From: Iphinoe sp. HA4291-MV1
GTDB taxonomy: Bacteria; Cyanobacteriota; Cyanobacteriia; Cyanobacteriales; Nostocaceae
Assembly: GCA_019359415.1 (NCBI GenBank)
Contig: JAHHHH010000020.1
Coordinates: forward strand, 24,893-88,892
DNA length: 64,000 nt
Direction of reading: 5' to 3'
Translations under genes and position numbers: made by a program
Notes under the pieces: generated by a model
Database searches by the model: none
What the model was told of the DNA's origin: nothing
Seen by the model: the letters and a program-made list of their open reading frames with translations, nothing else
In this document: one piece after another, positions 63,406-64,000 of the stretch
Layout: each line of letters starts with the position of its first letter
Numbering within the stretch: position 1 is the first letter of the stretch

Positions 63406-64000
63406 AGTCCGCCACAGAGTACAACCGTCATATTGTACAAAGAACGCGGGAAGTCATAAAGACTATTTACTAGACTTTTGCCAAAAGTTTACAGCATAAA
63501 AAGCAGAAAGCCCATCGCCTTTAGGCATGGGATGAATGCGTTGCAAATGCGCGTTGCAGTCCAAAACCTGGAAACAAAATAACATCAACGTGCGATAATG
63601 TAATTAGCTTACAGGTTGAGATACCGCCGACACGTGCCCGACAAATATGGCTCAGCTAGGAGAGATGCTACGGTATGCCACACGAGCGATCGGAAAATAG
63701 TAAGGGCAAGAGCACCGAAAACTCTATAAACAGGGCAGTAACTGTTCAACAACAGTGAATGATTTTGAAAAAACAATGTCGGGTACTCGTAGTAATAAGG
63801 CTGCCCAAAAATTTTACGTGTTAGACCCCCGCCTTGTTTCAATCCCATCCCTTTTAAGGGTGGATCCCTACACCCAGCCCTTTCAACGCGAACAAATGAA
63901 CTAGTGAGTCATTCCAATGACACAAGTTGCACAGGAGTAGGAAAATAGATATTTTCGACCAATTTTAGCGTGTGTTAACTCTGAGAGTTATGAGTGGAGT
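63406..64000. other. Right-end region with IS605-type hairpin and no intact gene
   Basis: A hairpin CCCATCGCC-TTTA-GGCATGGG at 63511-63531 followed by GATGAATGCG resembles the end of IS200/IS605 (TnpB-type) elements. The remaining sequence has many stops in all frames and looks like decayed mobile-element DNA. No gene can be supported. Confidence 0.45.

Noticed and set aside
63609-63848. 79-codon frame on the minus strand near the right end
   Set aside because: No recognised family, lies in decayed element-like sequence with stops in neighbouring frames, and has no ribosome site.
1-64000. tRNA or rRNA genes
   Set aside because: No cloverleaf with the conserved T-loop GTTCGAATC-type signal or rRNA segment was seen by eye on either strand; a covariance-model scan would be decisive.

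Overview
The window is chromosomal DNA of a filamentous, probably heterocyst-forming cyanobacterium (Nostocales type). Evidence: frequent HIP1 sites (GCGATCGC), short tandem heptamer repeats (TTAGTCA, TTTTGAC), a chlI magnesium-chelatase subunit, a GUN4 domain, a cyanobacterial group 2 sigma factor, kinases with a four-cysteine prefix, an xisI remnant and a PEP-CTERM protein with a cyanoexosortase-associated partner. dnaN at 60327-61490 has a cluster of DnaA boxes just upstream, so the right end probably holds oriC.

Layout. 0.1-4.4 kb: a TIR-GUN4 fusion, a methyltransferase, a TPR protein and a cobalamin-binding-type protein. 4.9-9.5 kb: a leftward exopolysaccharide export set (Wzc-like, Wza-like, cyanoexosortase-associated protein). 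9.6-15.9 kb: the most interesting block. A 2-oxoglutarate/iron enzyme with the HxG signature of the BesD amino-acid halogenases, a heme-oxygenase-like diiron oxidase of BesC type and a GCS2 gamma-glutamyl ligase lie side by side, next to a GNAT acetyltransferase, an M20 amidohydrolase and an EamA exporter. This resembles the chlorolysine to chloroallylglycine branch of the Streptomyces beta-ethynylserine (bes) pathway, without the alkyne-forming BesB. 16.6-22.4 kb: two tandem Ser/Thr kinases and a PaaK-like adenylating enzyme. 22.4-23.8 kb: an IS66-type relic next to a truncated xisI. 24-33 kb: fasciclin, GST-like, HerA-like, sigma factor, CobO and glycosyltransferase genes.

34.8-44.4 kb: a GT39 transferase, a serine recombinase with lost catalytic residues, a VOC protein, a PEP-CTERM protein, chlI and several gene remnants. 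44.8-48.1 kb: a molybdate module (RHH-TOBE regulator, modA, fused modBC) with a clear double inverted-repeat operator. 48.9-58.1 kb: roadblock protein, Amt transporter, kinase-GTPase fusion, acyltransferase and ArsA-like ATPase. 58.2-60.3 kb: an IS1634-type relic and a broken Uma2 gene. 60.3-63.4 kb: dnaN, probable oriC and purB.

The window is rich in small non-autonomous repeats. The best defined is a family of three copies (4725-4860, 39259-39352, 40019-40112) with 11-bp terminal inverted repeats, each flanked by a perfect 9-bp target duplication. Starts were chosen by reading for ribosome binding sites and family length. No search or alignment was run; family names come from recognising motifs.
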